Assembly (NCBI GenBank): GCA_025506515.1 | Contig: CM046453.1 | Location: forward strand, 41,299,727 to 41,363,726 | Direction: 5' to 3' | DNA: 64,000 nucleotides | From: Flaveria trinervia | Taxonomy: Eukaryota; Streptophyta; Magnoliopsida; Asterales; Asteraceae | In this document: positions 11,540 through 22,888 of the stretch, piece by piece | Position numbering within the stretch: position 1 is the first letter of the stretch | How the letters are laid out: each line of letters opens with the position of its first letter | Notes under the pieces: generated by a model | What the model was told of the DNA's origin: nothing | Database searches by the model: none | Seen by the model: the letters and a program-made list of their open reading frames with translations, nothing else | Translations under genes and position numbers: made by a program

Positions 11540-11760
11540 TGTTGCTTGCCTTAGGTACTGTGACCAGAGGTGCTGGGCACCGTGAATGAAGGTCTATTAT
11601 AGGCTTAGGTCCAGTACCATGAGCATGAAGGGCATAGCACATGGCAATGGTATACCTGAACTTTATCTTAGGTACAGTGGCCAGAGGTGCGGTGCACCAT
11701 GAACGAAGGTCTATGATAGACTTAGGCACACTATCATGAGCATGAAGGGTAAAGTTCATG
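11540..11760 (+). repeat. Tandem duplication of about 115 bp inside LTR C
   Basis: Two imperfect copies beginning CTTAGGTACTGTG (about 11550) and CTTAGGTACAGTG (about 11667). Each has an internal CCAGAGGTGC, a hairpin-like GGTGC..GCACC segment and a GGTCTATNATAG segment. The solo LTR carries the same pair (about 34550-34750). Confidence 0.7.
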
Positions 11761-12077
11761 GTGATAACGAAAGGAAAAGATGTAATGATGAACGAACGAA
11801 TGAATGAAAGAAAGAATGAATGAACGGAAGTTAACGAATGATGAAGATAATAATGATATTATCTATGTGTACGTATGTTGTATGATCACATGAAAGTAAA
11901 GAACGATTTTAACGAAAGAAAAGTATGTTTTATTTTATAAAACTAGAACTCACTCAACAAAGCTGACTTTGATGTGTTTCCAGTTGGCAGGTAATGATTG
12001 CTGAGGATGACACGAGGTGGCTACTAAGCTCTTTTGGAATGACATCCATTTATATAATGCTTTTGTGATGTAATGCA

Positions 12078-12864
12078 ACAAAGTGGAGCGACATTTTGCA
12101 ATACAACAGGCTAGAATCTGAGTGGTCTAAGAGATATGGTGCAACAAAGGGTATACAGAGACAATTACCAGAAGATGTAGTTCTAAAGGTTTAACGCCAT
12201 GGACGGTGACATTTGGACGTTGGGCAACAAGGAAGAAAAAACAACCGATTAGTAGCTCGAAATATAATGTGGTATTTTAGAAAAGAAAAAAAAGGTTAAT
12301 AACAACACCTATTTTACTATAAATGCTTATTTTGAAAGATTTTCATTTTTGTCATTTTCTCTATAATAAATATATGCACCCTTCAAATAAGAAACAAGTA
12401 ACAACAAATCAAGTAAAAAAAGTAGAACACTTGACAATGTATGTTAAACCAAGGTAACATAAGTACTCAAAATATTGTGTTATGTCAATGCATTAGAAGA
12501 CAAACACAAGAAACAGGTTGATTACATATAAGAAAGAAGAATCTGGTAAACAAAAGAAAAGAAGACAAAGTACATAATTGGAAGATTAAGGTTTTATAAT
12601 CTCACAAATCATCATTAGTTACGTTACCTTTTACTTTCCTCCATTCACATTCACATTCATTTTCTAACCAATCTTTATCCCCGTGACCGGGTAGAACTGC
12701 TGTGAGTGTTATGTGGGGTTTCGTCCATCAGCATCAAGTCAAAATAAAAACTTGCTTCCCGCCCTTCCCGCTTCTTCTTCAATATCATCATCATCATCTC
12801 ATCTTCAACCACAAAAACAAGAACAAAGGGGATAATTGCAGCAGACGGTGAATTGAGGTTGAAG
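12078..12864 (+). promoter_or_regulatory. Upstream region of the TSO1-like gene with two E2F-like motifs
   Basis: No coding sequence seen. The proximal part includes TTCCCGCC at 12756-12763 and TTCCCGC at 12765-12771, tandem matches to the E2F consensus (TTSSCGC), about 95-110 bases before the ATG. It is followed by a CT-rich, ATCATC-rich presumed 5' leader (12771-12820). No clear TATA box lies at a fixed distance. The distal part (12078-12250) does not match the LTR of element C and was not identified. Confidence 0.5.
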
Positions 12865-15800
12865 ATGGATCAAGAGAAAGAAAAGGGTGTTGTAATTGAT
12901 ACTCCGGAGAGAACCCAGATCGCTACTCCACTCTCTAAGTTCGAGGTGAATTGGGTTTTGATATTGTGTGATGTTTGATCGATTTGGGTCTTCGTTCGTG
13001 TTACTCGATTGATTTTTGTTGTTGGGGTCTGTTTTAGTAATCTGATGCGGCGATTTTGTTTTATTTGTAGAGTTTGACTCTCGATTTTGATTGGGTATTT
13101 CTGGATTACCGATTTTGGGTCATGTAACACTTGTTTGGGGGAATTGGAGAATTCAATTTGATGAGTTTAGTTATCCCCTTTTTGTGTAACGTTTGCTCTT
13201 TAATTTGGTTAATTATACTTTTGAATGGACGTCTTCATGAGTTATCTTTTTTTGTTCAAGTGTGAGGGATCTAATTCTACTTTAGGAACAGGGTATATTT
13301 GTTGATTTTGTCTTGAAATTAAAAGTAATCAGGATATGTTTGTGGTCTTTTGAAAGTTTAGTCCCCAAGATCCATAGAGACTTATGCAGTTTGCTTTATT
13401 TGTAATTTTGTTTTTCTAGAATTCAAGAATTGGCCACTTGTTGGGTTGACTATGAAGTGTTTGGATGTGCATGCCTATTGATGTTCTATCTGGAGTGTTT
13501 GGCAAAAATAATTTATGAATGTAGTTTTTTAGGATCAAAGTCATCAAATTTAGAGGAAAAATGAAATTTCTTGCAAGAAAATCTATTATCGGATTCAATT
13601 TAGCCGCCCATAAGTGACACAGAACATGTAATACATAGGTTTACTTATTCATATGTCTATATTGAATGTTTCAAAGTGAAATCAATATTGCGGGGGTGTA
13701 TGGATGTGCATTTTCAAGGTGATTTACATTTATCTCAGTAATCAGCTTTTTTATTATTTTTAAGTATAGTTATTTTTGACCATTGAATCATAATCTATGT
13801 TGGTAAACATTCCAAAGATTTGAGATTCCTAATAACCAGTCATTTTGAAGCTTTTTGTTGTCTGTTTGCAGGACTCCCCTGTGTTTAATTATATCAACAG
13901 TCTTTCACCTATCAAGCCAGTTAAATCTGTGCACTTTACTCAGACATTCAACACGCTAAGCTTTGCATCCCTACCATCTGTTTTCACTTCACCTCATGTC
14001 AGTTCCCTCAAAGATTCAAAATTCCTTAAAAGGTAACACGACATATTATATTGATTAGTGGTGACAATTTCGACCCATTTACCACGAATGAGTTTATTCA
14101 TATTATGTTTCATCCCTTCCAATGGGTCAAACCAATAATGTGGAAATGGTTAGCTTTAAAGGAAACTTGTCAAATGTGTCAAAAGTTATACAAAGTATAC
14201 TTTAGAATCATATTTGATACCTTAATCATTTATAAAGAATACCTTGAATATTTTGGGATAAAAAGTTTTCCGGGTCAACCCGACCTGATCGTCTTCGCAG
14301 GTACTAAAAGTACCAGTTTTGGCCTATTACCTAACTAACCACATCACCCATCCAGTTTAGGAGATCTTTGCGGCACCAAATCTATATTATTTTGTCTATT
14401 CTAGCTAAATGTTTTTGTAATGTTAAATTTGAACTTTTCAGGCACCAGATTTCTGATTCATCAAAACCTGAACTTCCTTTTGAGGATGCAAAGAAAGCAG
14501 AAACCAGTGAAGGGAATATAAACGCTCCTGAAAACCCATTAAAGCAGCATACAGATTTCAATTCCAGTAATTCCACTACTGACACTTCTGATGTGCCATC
14601 AAATGGTTGCTCAAATCTTGAATCAAGAAAATTAAGGTATGAAGCTGTTTGTCCTGACACAAACACATTGAAAACAGTGGGCCCATCAGCATCATCTGTT
14701 CCATTTATCAACAATCGCTCTGAAAATGGTCCTTATATAATCGAAACTGAAATTGAAGGGATAAATCAATTCCCATCAAGTAAAGAAGCATCAACATGTG
14801 ACTGGGACAGTTTGATATCTGATGATTCTGAGTTGCTTAATTTTAATTCACCAAGTGATACAGTGCCCTTTAAGGGTCATGGCCAAAGCATGTTACATCC
14901 TACAAGTTTTACTACTTCATTGATGGGACTACAAGCTAATGGTGATGATCCTGCAGAAAATGATGAAGGTTTAAAGGAGGCAGCTGAAAACCATGTAACA
15001 GTTGCTAGTACTTCTTTGAGCAATTTTGAAGTGGAAGAGCCGGTGGAGGGCGCAGATAATGAGGTGGGAATTTAGAGAAGGGATAAATGGCTTTTAGTTC
15101 ATATGATCATACATGGCAAACTCTTGTTTCTTAAATTCTAGTTGTGGAAACGTCATCCCATTTTGTTCTAAATGGATCGATTTGGATATTGTTTTATTGC
15201 TAAGGTCAGGTGAAATATAGCTTTATTGGAATGGTTAAAAGGGATCAAATTTTTTAAGGGCTAAATGTGTAAGTTTATAACCAAACAAGGGACAAGCGTA
15301 CAACCATTAATCCTGTAATCACATCCCCTATTGATTATGAACTTATAACACCTTTCTCTAATATTAGTTTGTATACAAATGCTACCAAAAACTGAAGCTG
15401 AATGGAAGAAAGTTCCTTTAACGTGCAATATGTCTGATCTTAATTCAACAGTTATTTAACATGTTTATACTTATTGATACTGATCTTTTCGTAAATCTAT
15501 AGGGCGCTTCTAATTTATACCGTGGCATGAGAAGACGTTGTCTTGTTTTTGAGATGATGGGGTCTCGGAGAAAGCACCTAGAAGATGTCTCAAATGGTAG
15601 TTCTGCAAATGTATCAGAATCCAGTCAAACGGTTCCCGGTGATAACAATTTACCTCCATTGATGAATGGGAATGATTCCTCTAGATGTATTTTACCTGGA
15701 ATAGGTTTGCATCTAAATGCTATTGCTTCAAATTTAGTGGATCATAAAGTTGTTAAACATGAAAGCTTGGGCTCTGGTGGACATCTTATAATTGCACCTC

Positions 15801-18800
15801 TTGCTGCTTATCCTTCCATGGGTTCTGGTCAAGAATTGATAACAACATTGTCTGATTCACCCTCTTTTGAGAATGACATAAGGCCTGCAGTAAATATTGC
15901 AGAAGATGATTCTAACCCACTTGGATTTGTAGTTAATGACGAGTTATGTCAAAGCCAGACTAGCCCGAGAAAGAAGAGGCAAGTTATTTGAACCATAATA
16001 GTGTTGGTGTATAACTTTTCAATTAGATAAGCACAATGAAGATTATGGAAGTGTTTTTATGTGCATAGAGGTGGCAAAATGGATGGGTTGGGTAACTGGT
16101 CAAAACTTGAAAATCTGATATTATGATATGGGTCAAGTAGGACCGCACTGAAATATTTTTTTAGGCTTTTTAAGTAATATTCTAACTACTTAGAGCGTTA
16201 CAAGTGATAAAAAAAATTAATTTTACTTGGAAAATAATCTGTCTTTTGAATGAAATGATATTGGAGATATTTTGCCTTAAATATTTAATATGGCTGGCTA
16301 CTTTCCTCCAATTTGACATGTTTCATTTTCAGATAAAATTTTCTGAATTCAGCTGTTTGATGGTTTGACCCATTAGAAATAATACATATTCTAAATTTAC
16401 CCATTCATGAGTAAATAGGTTGAAATTGCCACCTCATGCATCTTGAAATTGATTATGTAGTTATAGCAATTTCTAGCTGCAACAATCTATTGCCAGTTGT
16501 TGGTTCTGATTATTAAAGGGTCAAATAGTTATTTTGAATAATCAATTGAGAGTAGCTACTATAAAATTTAATAATCAAAGTTATAAATGTATAATTTTCT
16601 ATTAATTTACTCATATACCCTTGTTTTATTTATTACTTAAATAACTAGAATTTGCCAAACATTCAAGGCCATCAAACAACTATGAACTGAACCGTGCTCT
16701 ATTAGAGCTCGTTACTTGTAATTATCATTGATTCTATGTATTTGACTTTTTAGTTATATTTTTACAGGCGTAATGTGGAAAATGCTGGAGAAACGGAGGC
16801 TTGCAAGCGTTGTAACTGTAAGAAATCGAAGTGTTTGAAGCTGTATGTTCTATAAATCTCTATAAGATTCATTCCACAAAGTTGTTAACTTTTTAAGACT
16901 TATATGATTTTATTACTAATATGGATCATTCTCCCACCCCCTAATTTAAACTTGGTTTGCATATGATTATAAGGGTTATTTGATGAGTCCACACTGTACA
17001 ACTCCCTAAATGTTTCCATTTTCATTAGATACACAATGAGAGAAGCATTTATTTTCAGGGGAGGGTAGTTCTATACGGAGGTGACAATTTTGACCCCTTA
17101 GGAATGAGTCGATTTGAGACATTAATTGTTTCCAGTAAAGATACTAAATGGACAGAGATGTACTTTCTAGTTGATCTAATCAGGCTTAATTGGCCTCTTT
17201 CACCCTGAATTTTGACCCGACACCAAACCACTATTATCTCTAGATCTACTTTTGGGTACTTGTTTGCATGATCACTTGTGGTTGTTCTGTAAGTCTGATT
17301 TACTTCTGAACTATAAATTTCAGTTATTGTGAATGCTTTGCTGCTGGTGTCTACTGTGTGGAGCCATGTGCATGCCATGATTGTTTCAACAAACCAATAC
17401 ATGAAGACACAGTGCTTGCAACTCGCAAACAGATTGAATCTCGCAACCCTCTTGCATTTGCTCCTAAAGTTATCAAAACCTCTGATCCTATGCAAGAGGT
17501 TAGGGTCAATCACCGAGCACATTAGAGCTGCTATGCTTATTGAATATAAAAGTTTATATATCATAATATTTCTTTTTTATTCAGGATGAATCTAGCAACA
17601 CTCCCGCTTCAGCTCGACATAAAAGAGGATGCAATTGCAAAAAATCTGGTTGCCTCAAGAAATATTGTGAATGCTATCAGGTACTTCCCTCTTGCAGTAC
17701 TTTTGTTAATGTTGGGTAGAGCTAACTATGGGTGTGAAGGAGATGACACGGGCCGAGCTGAGCCGAGCTTGCCTAAGCTTGATTGGGCCATTTAACTTAA
17801 AAGAGCTTGAGTTTGAGCTTAGCTTGTTTCTAGCTCCATGTCTAACGTTCAAGCTCGGCTCGTGAGTAAGTTTAAGGCTTGAGCTCCGCACGTTTATTGT
17901 TTATTACTAATTTAGTTATCTAATTCTCTTTTGTCATATGATTTTTTTTTGTTTTTTTGTAAAGGGTGGTGTTGGATGTTCTATCAACTGCAGATGTGAA
18001 GGATGTAAAAATTCATTTGGCCGCAAGGATGGTAAGCGTGCATTTTGTACACATATAGGGATAAACATTTGATTTGAAAACAGCTAGATTTCATTTGTGT
18101 TGTATCAATGTAATTTATTACATGTTTTGTGAGTTTGAAAGTGATTTGATATACTTTTATAGGTTCGGACATGGATATAGAAGCCAGCGAGTGTGACGGG
18201 AACAGGGGTGATGGAAGCTCGCATATGGTATTGCATAATGAAGCCGAGCCGATTTCTGCTGTTCCAGCAACCCCTTCACGTTTTGGCAGGTAAAACCCAT
18301 CACCCGTCATGTGATTTTGGACCTATCACCCTAGGATTCAACCTTAGGATTCACAAAAACCTTCTGATCTTTTTCTTATAAAATTATGCATTATTTACGT
18401 GTTAAATATGGTTGCAAAAATGACTTTATTACAATAAAAATTAAATTTTGACATGCTTGGGTCATTTGAAACCTTTGTAGTAAATTGCCACCTTTCGTTC
18501 TCAGTGACTACCAAAGTTTTACTACGTTAGATGCCTCGAATGTTTGATTATATATTTATATTCATAGCGCGAAACAGTTTATTTCATTGCTGAACTCCTC
18601 AAAGGGCAAACCACCACGATCATTTCTAGCAGTTGGATCATCATCTAACCAAAGATTTGGAAAGCTGAATCCTTTTAAAGGTGGCGGGACGCAGCAGCTA
18701 CAAACGGTGGGAGAAAACGAGATACCGGATATTCTTGAAGAGAAGAATGGTTCTCCAATCAGTTGCAGTGGTGTAAAATCTTGTTCGCCAAATAGCAAGA

Positions 18801-18934
18801 GGGTGTCACCTCCACACTCCATCATGGGACAAAGAAGCAGCAGGAAGTTAATTTTGCAGTCTATTCCTTCATTTCCGTGTCTCACCCCAACCCCAAACAA
18901 TGATGAAAACCAATTCTTCAATATGAATGCATGA
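12865..18934 (+). CDS. TSO1-like: CRC-domain protein, tesmin/TSO1-like CXC (TSO1/TCX2/TCX3 clade)
   Basis: Ten coding exons with matching phases: 12865-12945, 13872-14032, 14442-15063, 15503-15978, 16768-16842, 17324-17498, 17585-17680, 17965-18031, 18163-18289, 18568-18934; 2247 nt, 748 aa, no internal stop. Conserved N-terminal box DSPVFNYINSLSPIKPVKSV (residues 28-47) and SVFTSPH. Box YRGMRRRCLVFEM at 294-306. First cysteine motif 459-500 (CKRCNCKKSKCLKLYCECF), linker RNPLAFAPKV, second cysteine motif 546-576 (CNCKKSGCLKKYCECY..CSINCRCEGC). C-terminal RKLILQSIPSF. In LIN54-type proteins these two CXC motifs bind Zn and the cell-cycle CHR element; in plants the family acts in DREAM/MuvB-like complexes controlling division and floral meristem and ovule development (family knowledge). 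It is nuclear by inference. The length suits the TSO1/SOL group, but I cannot tell which paralogue it is. Intron 4 uses a GC donor. UTR ends are unknown. Confidence 0.95.
15979..15984 (+). other. Non-canonical GC 5' splice site of intron 4
   Basis: Exon 4 ends AAGAAGAG and the intron starts GCAAGT. Only this junction joins PRKKR to the RNVENAGETEACKRC of exon 5 in frame. The site matches the strong AG|GCAAGT consensus typical of GC-AG introns; the acceptor is TTTACAG at 16767. Confidence 0.85.
16067..16436. mobile_element. hAT-like MITE in intron 4
   Basis: About 370 bp with short inverted ends: AGAGGTGGCAAAATGG on the left and, read from the right, GAGGTGGCAATTTCAACC. TGCAT stands on both sides (16062-16066 and 16437-16441), but an exact 8-bp duplication is not seen. 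AGGTGGCAA ends are common in hAT-type MITEs. Related fragments beginning GGTGACAATTT.GACCC occur in intron 2 (14060-14080) and intron 5 (17079-17098), and a relic ending TTGCCACCTTT in intron 9 (18484-18494). Confidence 0.55.
17720..17895. repeat. GAGCTTGAG/GAGCTCGGCTC-rich repeat in intron 7
   Basis: A stretch of GAGCCGAGCTTG, GAGCTTGAGTTTGAGC and AAGCTCGGCTCG-type words, self-complementary in places and GC-richer than the surrounding intron. It resembles the dispersed 'AGCTCGGCTCG' repeats common in plant introns. Its family is not identified. Confidence 0.45.
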
Positions 18935-19202
18935 TCAATGGATCAATGGATGATGGATGCATAATCTTTCTTAGTTACTGTGTAGTATCTTCTTTAATTT
19001 TTTTTTGATGAATTAGTTGTATCGTTTACTTATTCCAACTTATAAATCTGTGCATGTAAAATAATGATATTATGCTCTTAGTTTGTTTATCATAAACATA
19101 AATAATGTATAAAGGGCGCTTATAAATAATTCACATTTGAAACTGGTATATGATTATTACGACTTCAATTTTGATGTTAAGATGCATAGTATTAGAGATA
19201 TT
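18935..19202 (+). other. 3' flank of the TSO1-like gene
   Basis: AT-rich, about 270 bp, presumably 3' UTR and terminator. Poly(A)-signal-like AATAAT-type words occur (near 19060-19105), but none could be chosen with confidence. No other feature was recognised before the LTR of element D. Confidence 0.4.
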
Positions 19203-19377
19203 TGTTGAGATTGGTTATGGTGGTTATAAGATAGTTAGGAGTTTGTTAAGAGTTAGTTTTGTTAGTTAACTCTTCTCCTTTCTTCTTGATGTTTCTCCTA
19301 TTGTGTATAAATAGGAGTCATTGTTATCTCTTTGAGTAATTGAATAAACACATCTTCACTTTTTAATTTCTGTTTCA
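19203..19377 (+). repeat. 5' LTR of element D
   Basis: TGTTGAGATTGG..TTTCTGTTTCA, 175 bp, bounded by a PBS. It contains GTGTATAAATAG (19303-19314), a good TATA box, about 65 bases before the LTR end. Small LTRs beginning TGTTGAG are typical of Ale/Retrofit-like copia elements. Confidence 0.8.
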
Positions 19378-19389
19378 TGGTATTAGAGC
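19378..19389 (+). other. Primer-binding site of element D
   Basis: TGGTATTAGAGC, one mismatch from the tRNA-Met PBS, directly after the LTR. Element I inserted 4 bp further on. Confidence 0.85.
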
Positions 19390-19393
19390 ATAT

Positions 19394-19570
19394 TGTCACG
19401 ACCCGCTTAAATCCGTGATCAACTCTTTGGGAGCATCAGAAAACGCAGCCACATTTTGCAGGAAGTATTACACATGAAATTTCTAGAAAGTTAGATATTA
19501 ACATTGTAAAGTATCTAGATATTAAGATAAAAAATATCTAGATACTAGATTAGATAATATCTTAGATATT
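19394..19570 (+). repeat. Inverted copy of the LTR outer end at the 3' terminus of element I
   Basis: Starts TGTCACGACCCGCTTAAATC, the sequence with which the LTR of element I begins on the minus strand. It matches, inverted, the last 175 bp or so of the adjacent LTR (about 19935-20109), ending in the run of ATCTAGATA/TTAGATATT words. It makes both ends of the insertion the same LTR end in opposite orientation. Confidence 0.85.
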
Positions 19571-20109
19571 TGTCACGAAGTTAATTCCAGAACTCATGTG
19601 CGGCACTTAGTCCATGTGCGGCACTTAGTCAATGTGCTAAGTCAGCCTTGATCGTAACCTGATCACCGAATTGGCAGCGATCAACGACACCCGAAAGATT
19701 GTGTGAAAGATCACAAGAGAACTTAGAAGAAAGATTGCTTGTATTACTTGAGAACTTGGTTACAAGGAAGCTTTGATTACACTTTGTGAGGTGATTCACA
19801 GATGAACCATCACCTCCTATTTATACTAGTTGCTATGGATCTAGAAATCTCTAATCTAGATTATTCTAATACAAATATCTAAGATATTTACTAATCTAAA
19901 TATTAAATGTCTTAGATATTAACTAGTTTAAATATTTAAGATATTATCTAATCTAGTATCTAGATATTTCTTATCTTAATATCTAGATACTTTACAATGT
20001 TAATATCTAACTTTCTAGAGATTTCCCATGTGTAATGCTTCATGCAAAATGTGGTTGCGTTTTGTGGTGCTCCCGAAGAGTTGATCACGGATTTAAGTGG
20101 GTCGTGACA
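19571..20109 (-). repeat. 3' LTR of element I
   Basis: TGTCACGAAGTTAATTCC..GGGTCGTGACA, 539 bp; about 25 bp longer than the 5' LTR and with scattered substitutions. It holds a TATA-like CTCCTATTTATAC segment (19816-19828) and an internal AT-rich block of repeated TCTAGATAT and TTAGATATT words. Confidence 0.85.
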
Positions 20110-20110
20110 G

Positions 20111-20121
20111 TCTCCCCCACC
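20111..20121 (-). other. Polypurine tract of element I
   Basis: The minus strand reads GGTGGGGGAGA, ending one base before the 3' LTR at 20109. Confidence 0.75.
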
Positions 20122-20179
20122 TAAACTCGCGACGTCCTCGTCGTGTCTTCGTAGTAGCTTTTAATCTAGTCTTGGAATT

Positions 20180-21410
20180 GCCAAAGTGCTTATTCTGGCT
20201 CCCAGCTGGTCTCACTTTCAGGCATGTTTTTCCATTTGACTAAATACTCCTTGTAACTAGGCACACCCCTCTTTCGGATAGTACGATCAGATAGAATTCA
20301 AGCGACTTCTCGATGTTACCACAGCGGTTGGTGCCCGTTTGGATACTCCTCTCTCTAAGTCTTCTATGTCTTCATGGTATGGCTTAAGAAGACTCACGTG
20401 GAAGACCGGGTGTATTTTTAATCTGGGCGGTAGTTAGAGATGGTAAGAGACTTTGCCTACTCATACGATTATGGGGAAGGGGCCTTCATACTTCCTCACC
20501 AGCCCCTTGTGCACACTTCGTAAGGACTTAAATTGTTGTGGCAATAGTTTTATCATGACTTGGTCCCCAACTTGGAACTCCATATGCCTTCACTTATTGT
20601 CTGCCCATTTCTTCATTTTCTTGGACGCTTTATTTAGTGAAGCTCATGATAGTTCAGCTTGCTCATGCCATTCTTTAATTGCTTTGAAAGCAGCAGGGCT
20701 GCTTCCATTATAAGAGGCAGCTAAAGCGTTTGGGGTTAGTGGCTGTCGTCCCGTAACTATCTCGAAAGGGCTCTTACTAGTTGCTTTGCTTCTTTGCATA
20801 TTGTAAGAGAACTGTGCTACATTGAGGAGTTTCGCCCAGTCATGTTGGTTGGCACTCATATAATGTCGAAGGTACAACTCTAGTAAAGCATTGACCTGCT
20901 CAGTTTGTCCATCGGTTTGAGGATGGAAGCTGGTTGAGTAATTCAACCTTGTCCCTACGATTTTGAACAACTCGGACCAAAATTTTCCCGTGAAGCGGGG
21001 ATCGCGATCACTTACAATGATTTGTGGAACGCCCCCATATTTTACTACATGCTTGAAGAATTATCTTGTCGTCTCAGCTGCACTTACGTCGGCTGGTGCG
21101 GGAATGAATGTCCCATACTTGGAAAATCGGTCCACGACCACGATTATGCTACCATTCCCTTTAGACTATGGCAGGCAAGTAATAAAATCCATCGAGACAC
21201 TTCCCATGGGCCGTTGGGTGTCGATAGTGGTTCTAGTAATCCCCCTGGTTGCCGTTGCTCAATCTTATCTTGTTGACAAACCAAGCAGGTTCTTACATAT
21301 GTTTCAACATCATCCTTCATTTGGGGCCAATAAAAAGTACCTTCGATAAGCACCAATGTCCGTTTTATTCCTGGATGGCCGACCCATCTTGAGTCATGAC
21401 ACTCCTTCAT
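20180..21410 (-). pseudogene. Integrase and chromodomain of element I pol (broken)
   Basis: From right to left: the HHCC zinc region (GHPGIKRTLVLIEGTFYWPQ, then CLVCQQDKIEQRQPG, 21375-21240), a partly legible catalytic core, FHPQTDGQTEQVNALLELYL (20930-20870) with the third acidic residue in context, FSYNMQRSKATSKSPFEIV (20805-20750), and a chromodomain near 20270-20190 (YKEYLVKWKNMPESETSWEP). Stops and frameshifts break the frame between 21140 and 20970 and again after 20644. It would insert the element's DNA, with the chromodomain reading histone marks; it cannot do so now. Confidence 0.85.
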
Positions 21411-21514
21411 AATTGTACGTCTTAGATGGTCCCATCTAGGGACATAAAGTCGGTATCCAGTGGTAAATAACAGGTCTCCTTTTAACCAAAATCTCCTAGT
21501 CTTCCCGTCATGAG

Positions 21515-22864
21515 CTAAAAAGACAAGGTGTTTGGCAAAGGAATCTGTTCTAAGCCTTCTTTGATTTTGTCTTTGATATCAAATGTAGGCCTTGTTATTA
21601 CAGCAAAGTCGGCCTTACAACTTAAAGCATCGGCGACAACGTTCGCTTTCCCTGGTTTGTATTCCAAGACATAATCAAATTCGGCAAGGAAATCTTGCCA
21701 CCTAACTTGCTTTGGGCTCAGCTTCTTTTGTGTTTGAAAGTACCTAGTAGCAACATTGTCGGTTTTTATAACAAACCTGGACCCGAGAAGATAATGTCGC
21801 CATGTTCTAAGGCAATGAACGATGGTCGTCATCTCCTTTTCTTGCACCGTATATTTCTTCTTGGTGTCATTTAGTTTTTGGCTCTCAAAGGCGATTGGGT
21901 GTCCCTCTTGCATCAGTTGCCTCCAATAGCGAAGTCTGAAGCATCGGTAGGCAACTCGAAAGGCTTTGTAATGTCTGGTAATTGTAAAACCGGTTCGGTC
22001 ATGACAACTTCCTTTAGTAGCTTAAAGGCCTCTTGACACCGTTCATCCCAATCCCAAGTTTTGTTTTTCTTTAGTAGGTCGGTTAGCGGGGCAGCCTTTG
22101 CAGAATAGCCTTTGATAAAGCGTCGGTTATAATTGGCTAACCCGAGAAATGATCGTAGCTCGGGTACTTTGGTTGGTACCTCCAATCATGAATTGCCTGG
22201 ACTTTAACGTCATCCATCATAAGTCGCCCCTCCTTGATTCGATGGCCCAAAAACTAGACCTCCTCCGGAGCAAATGAACATTTTGCCTATTTGACATATA
22301 ATTTGTTTTCTCGTAATACTTGGAGTACTTGCCGCAGATGGTCAACATGTTCTTCCATTGTGGGCTGTATACAATGATGTCATCCAAGTACATGACTACG
22401 AATTTATTAAGGAAGGGGTGGAAGAGTTTGTTCATAAGAGTACAAAAAGTGGTTGGGGTGTTAGTCAGACTGAACGACATTACCAAGAATTCATATGAGC
22501 CATACCTTGTAACATAGGTTGTCTGGGCTTCATCTCCTTCGGCAATTCTTACTTGGTAGTATCCTGATCGCAGATCTAACTTTGAAAAGTATTTTTCCCT
22601 TCCAAGTTGGTCAAATAGGTCTGCAATTAGCGGGATTGGGTATTTATTTTTCACCGTGATCTTGTTTAGTGCTCGGTAATCAATGCACATGCGAAGTGAC
22701 CCATCTTTCTTTTTTTGAAATAGTATCGGTGCACTATATGGGGCTTTAGAGGGACACATATATCCAGCATCCAGCAGCTCTTTTAGTTGTTTCCTTAGCT
22801 CCTCCAATTCTGGTGGAGACATGTGATATGGGGCCTTTGCCGGGGGCTTGGATCCTGGTTCCAA
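21515..22864 (-). pseudogene. Reverse transcriptase and RNase H of element I pol (broken)
   Basis: RT spans 22864 to about 22217: LLDAGYMCPSKAPYSAPILF, KKDGSLRMCIDYRALNKITV, and the catalytic box MYLDDIIVYS near 22395. RNase H follows: LRSFLGLANYNRRFIKGYS and TDLLKKNKTWDWDERCQEAF (22160-22040), PTDASDFAIGG at the end of that frame, then HPIAFESQKLNDTKKKYTV (21900), the VIKTDN box (21755) and YKPGKANVVADALS (21665-21620). Frame changes occur near 22217, 22190 and 21913, so at least three lesions separate otherwise well-kept domains. Confidence 0.88.
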
Positions 22865-22888
22865 GATGATCTCATGGTCAACTTCTCT

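Larger units (their letters stand above)
8676..12077 (+). mobile_element. Element C: chromovirus (Tekay-like Ty3/gypsy) 3' end
   Basis: Plus-strand 3' half of a gypsy element: end of the RNase H-integrase linker, integrase, chromodomain, polypurine tract and the first 1.9 kb of the 3' LTR. The 5' end is cut at the junction with LTR B. The LTR is recognised by comparison with the complete solo copy at 33152-35247; similarity stops at about 12077 (after gtaatgcaac), so the last part of the LTR is gone. Confidence 0.85.
10172..12077 (+). repeat. 3' LTR of element C, truncated
   Basis: Starts TATAACACC, where the solo copy at 33152 has TGTAACACC, so the terminal TG is mutated. It runs parallel to the solo LTR through the gccgacgaaa block, the CGCAC/CCGCAT motif array, the region around ggtgttagcccaacggtgtg and the tandem duplication, until about 12077. 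The missing tail corresponds to the last 170 bp or so of the solo copy. Confidence 0.85.

Noticed and set aside
12866..13130. Minus-strand 86-codon frame at the start of the TSO1-like gene
   Set aside because: It lies antisense to exon 1 and intron 1 and shows no domain.
17055..17564. 169-codon minus-strand frame inside the TSO1-like gene
   Set aside because: It overlaps exon 6 and introns antisense, with no recognisable domain; the same holds for the frame at 18562-18921.
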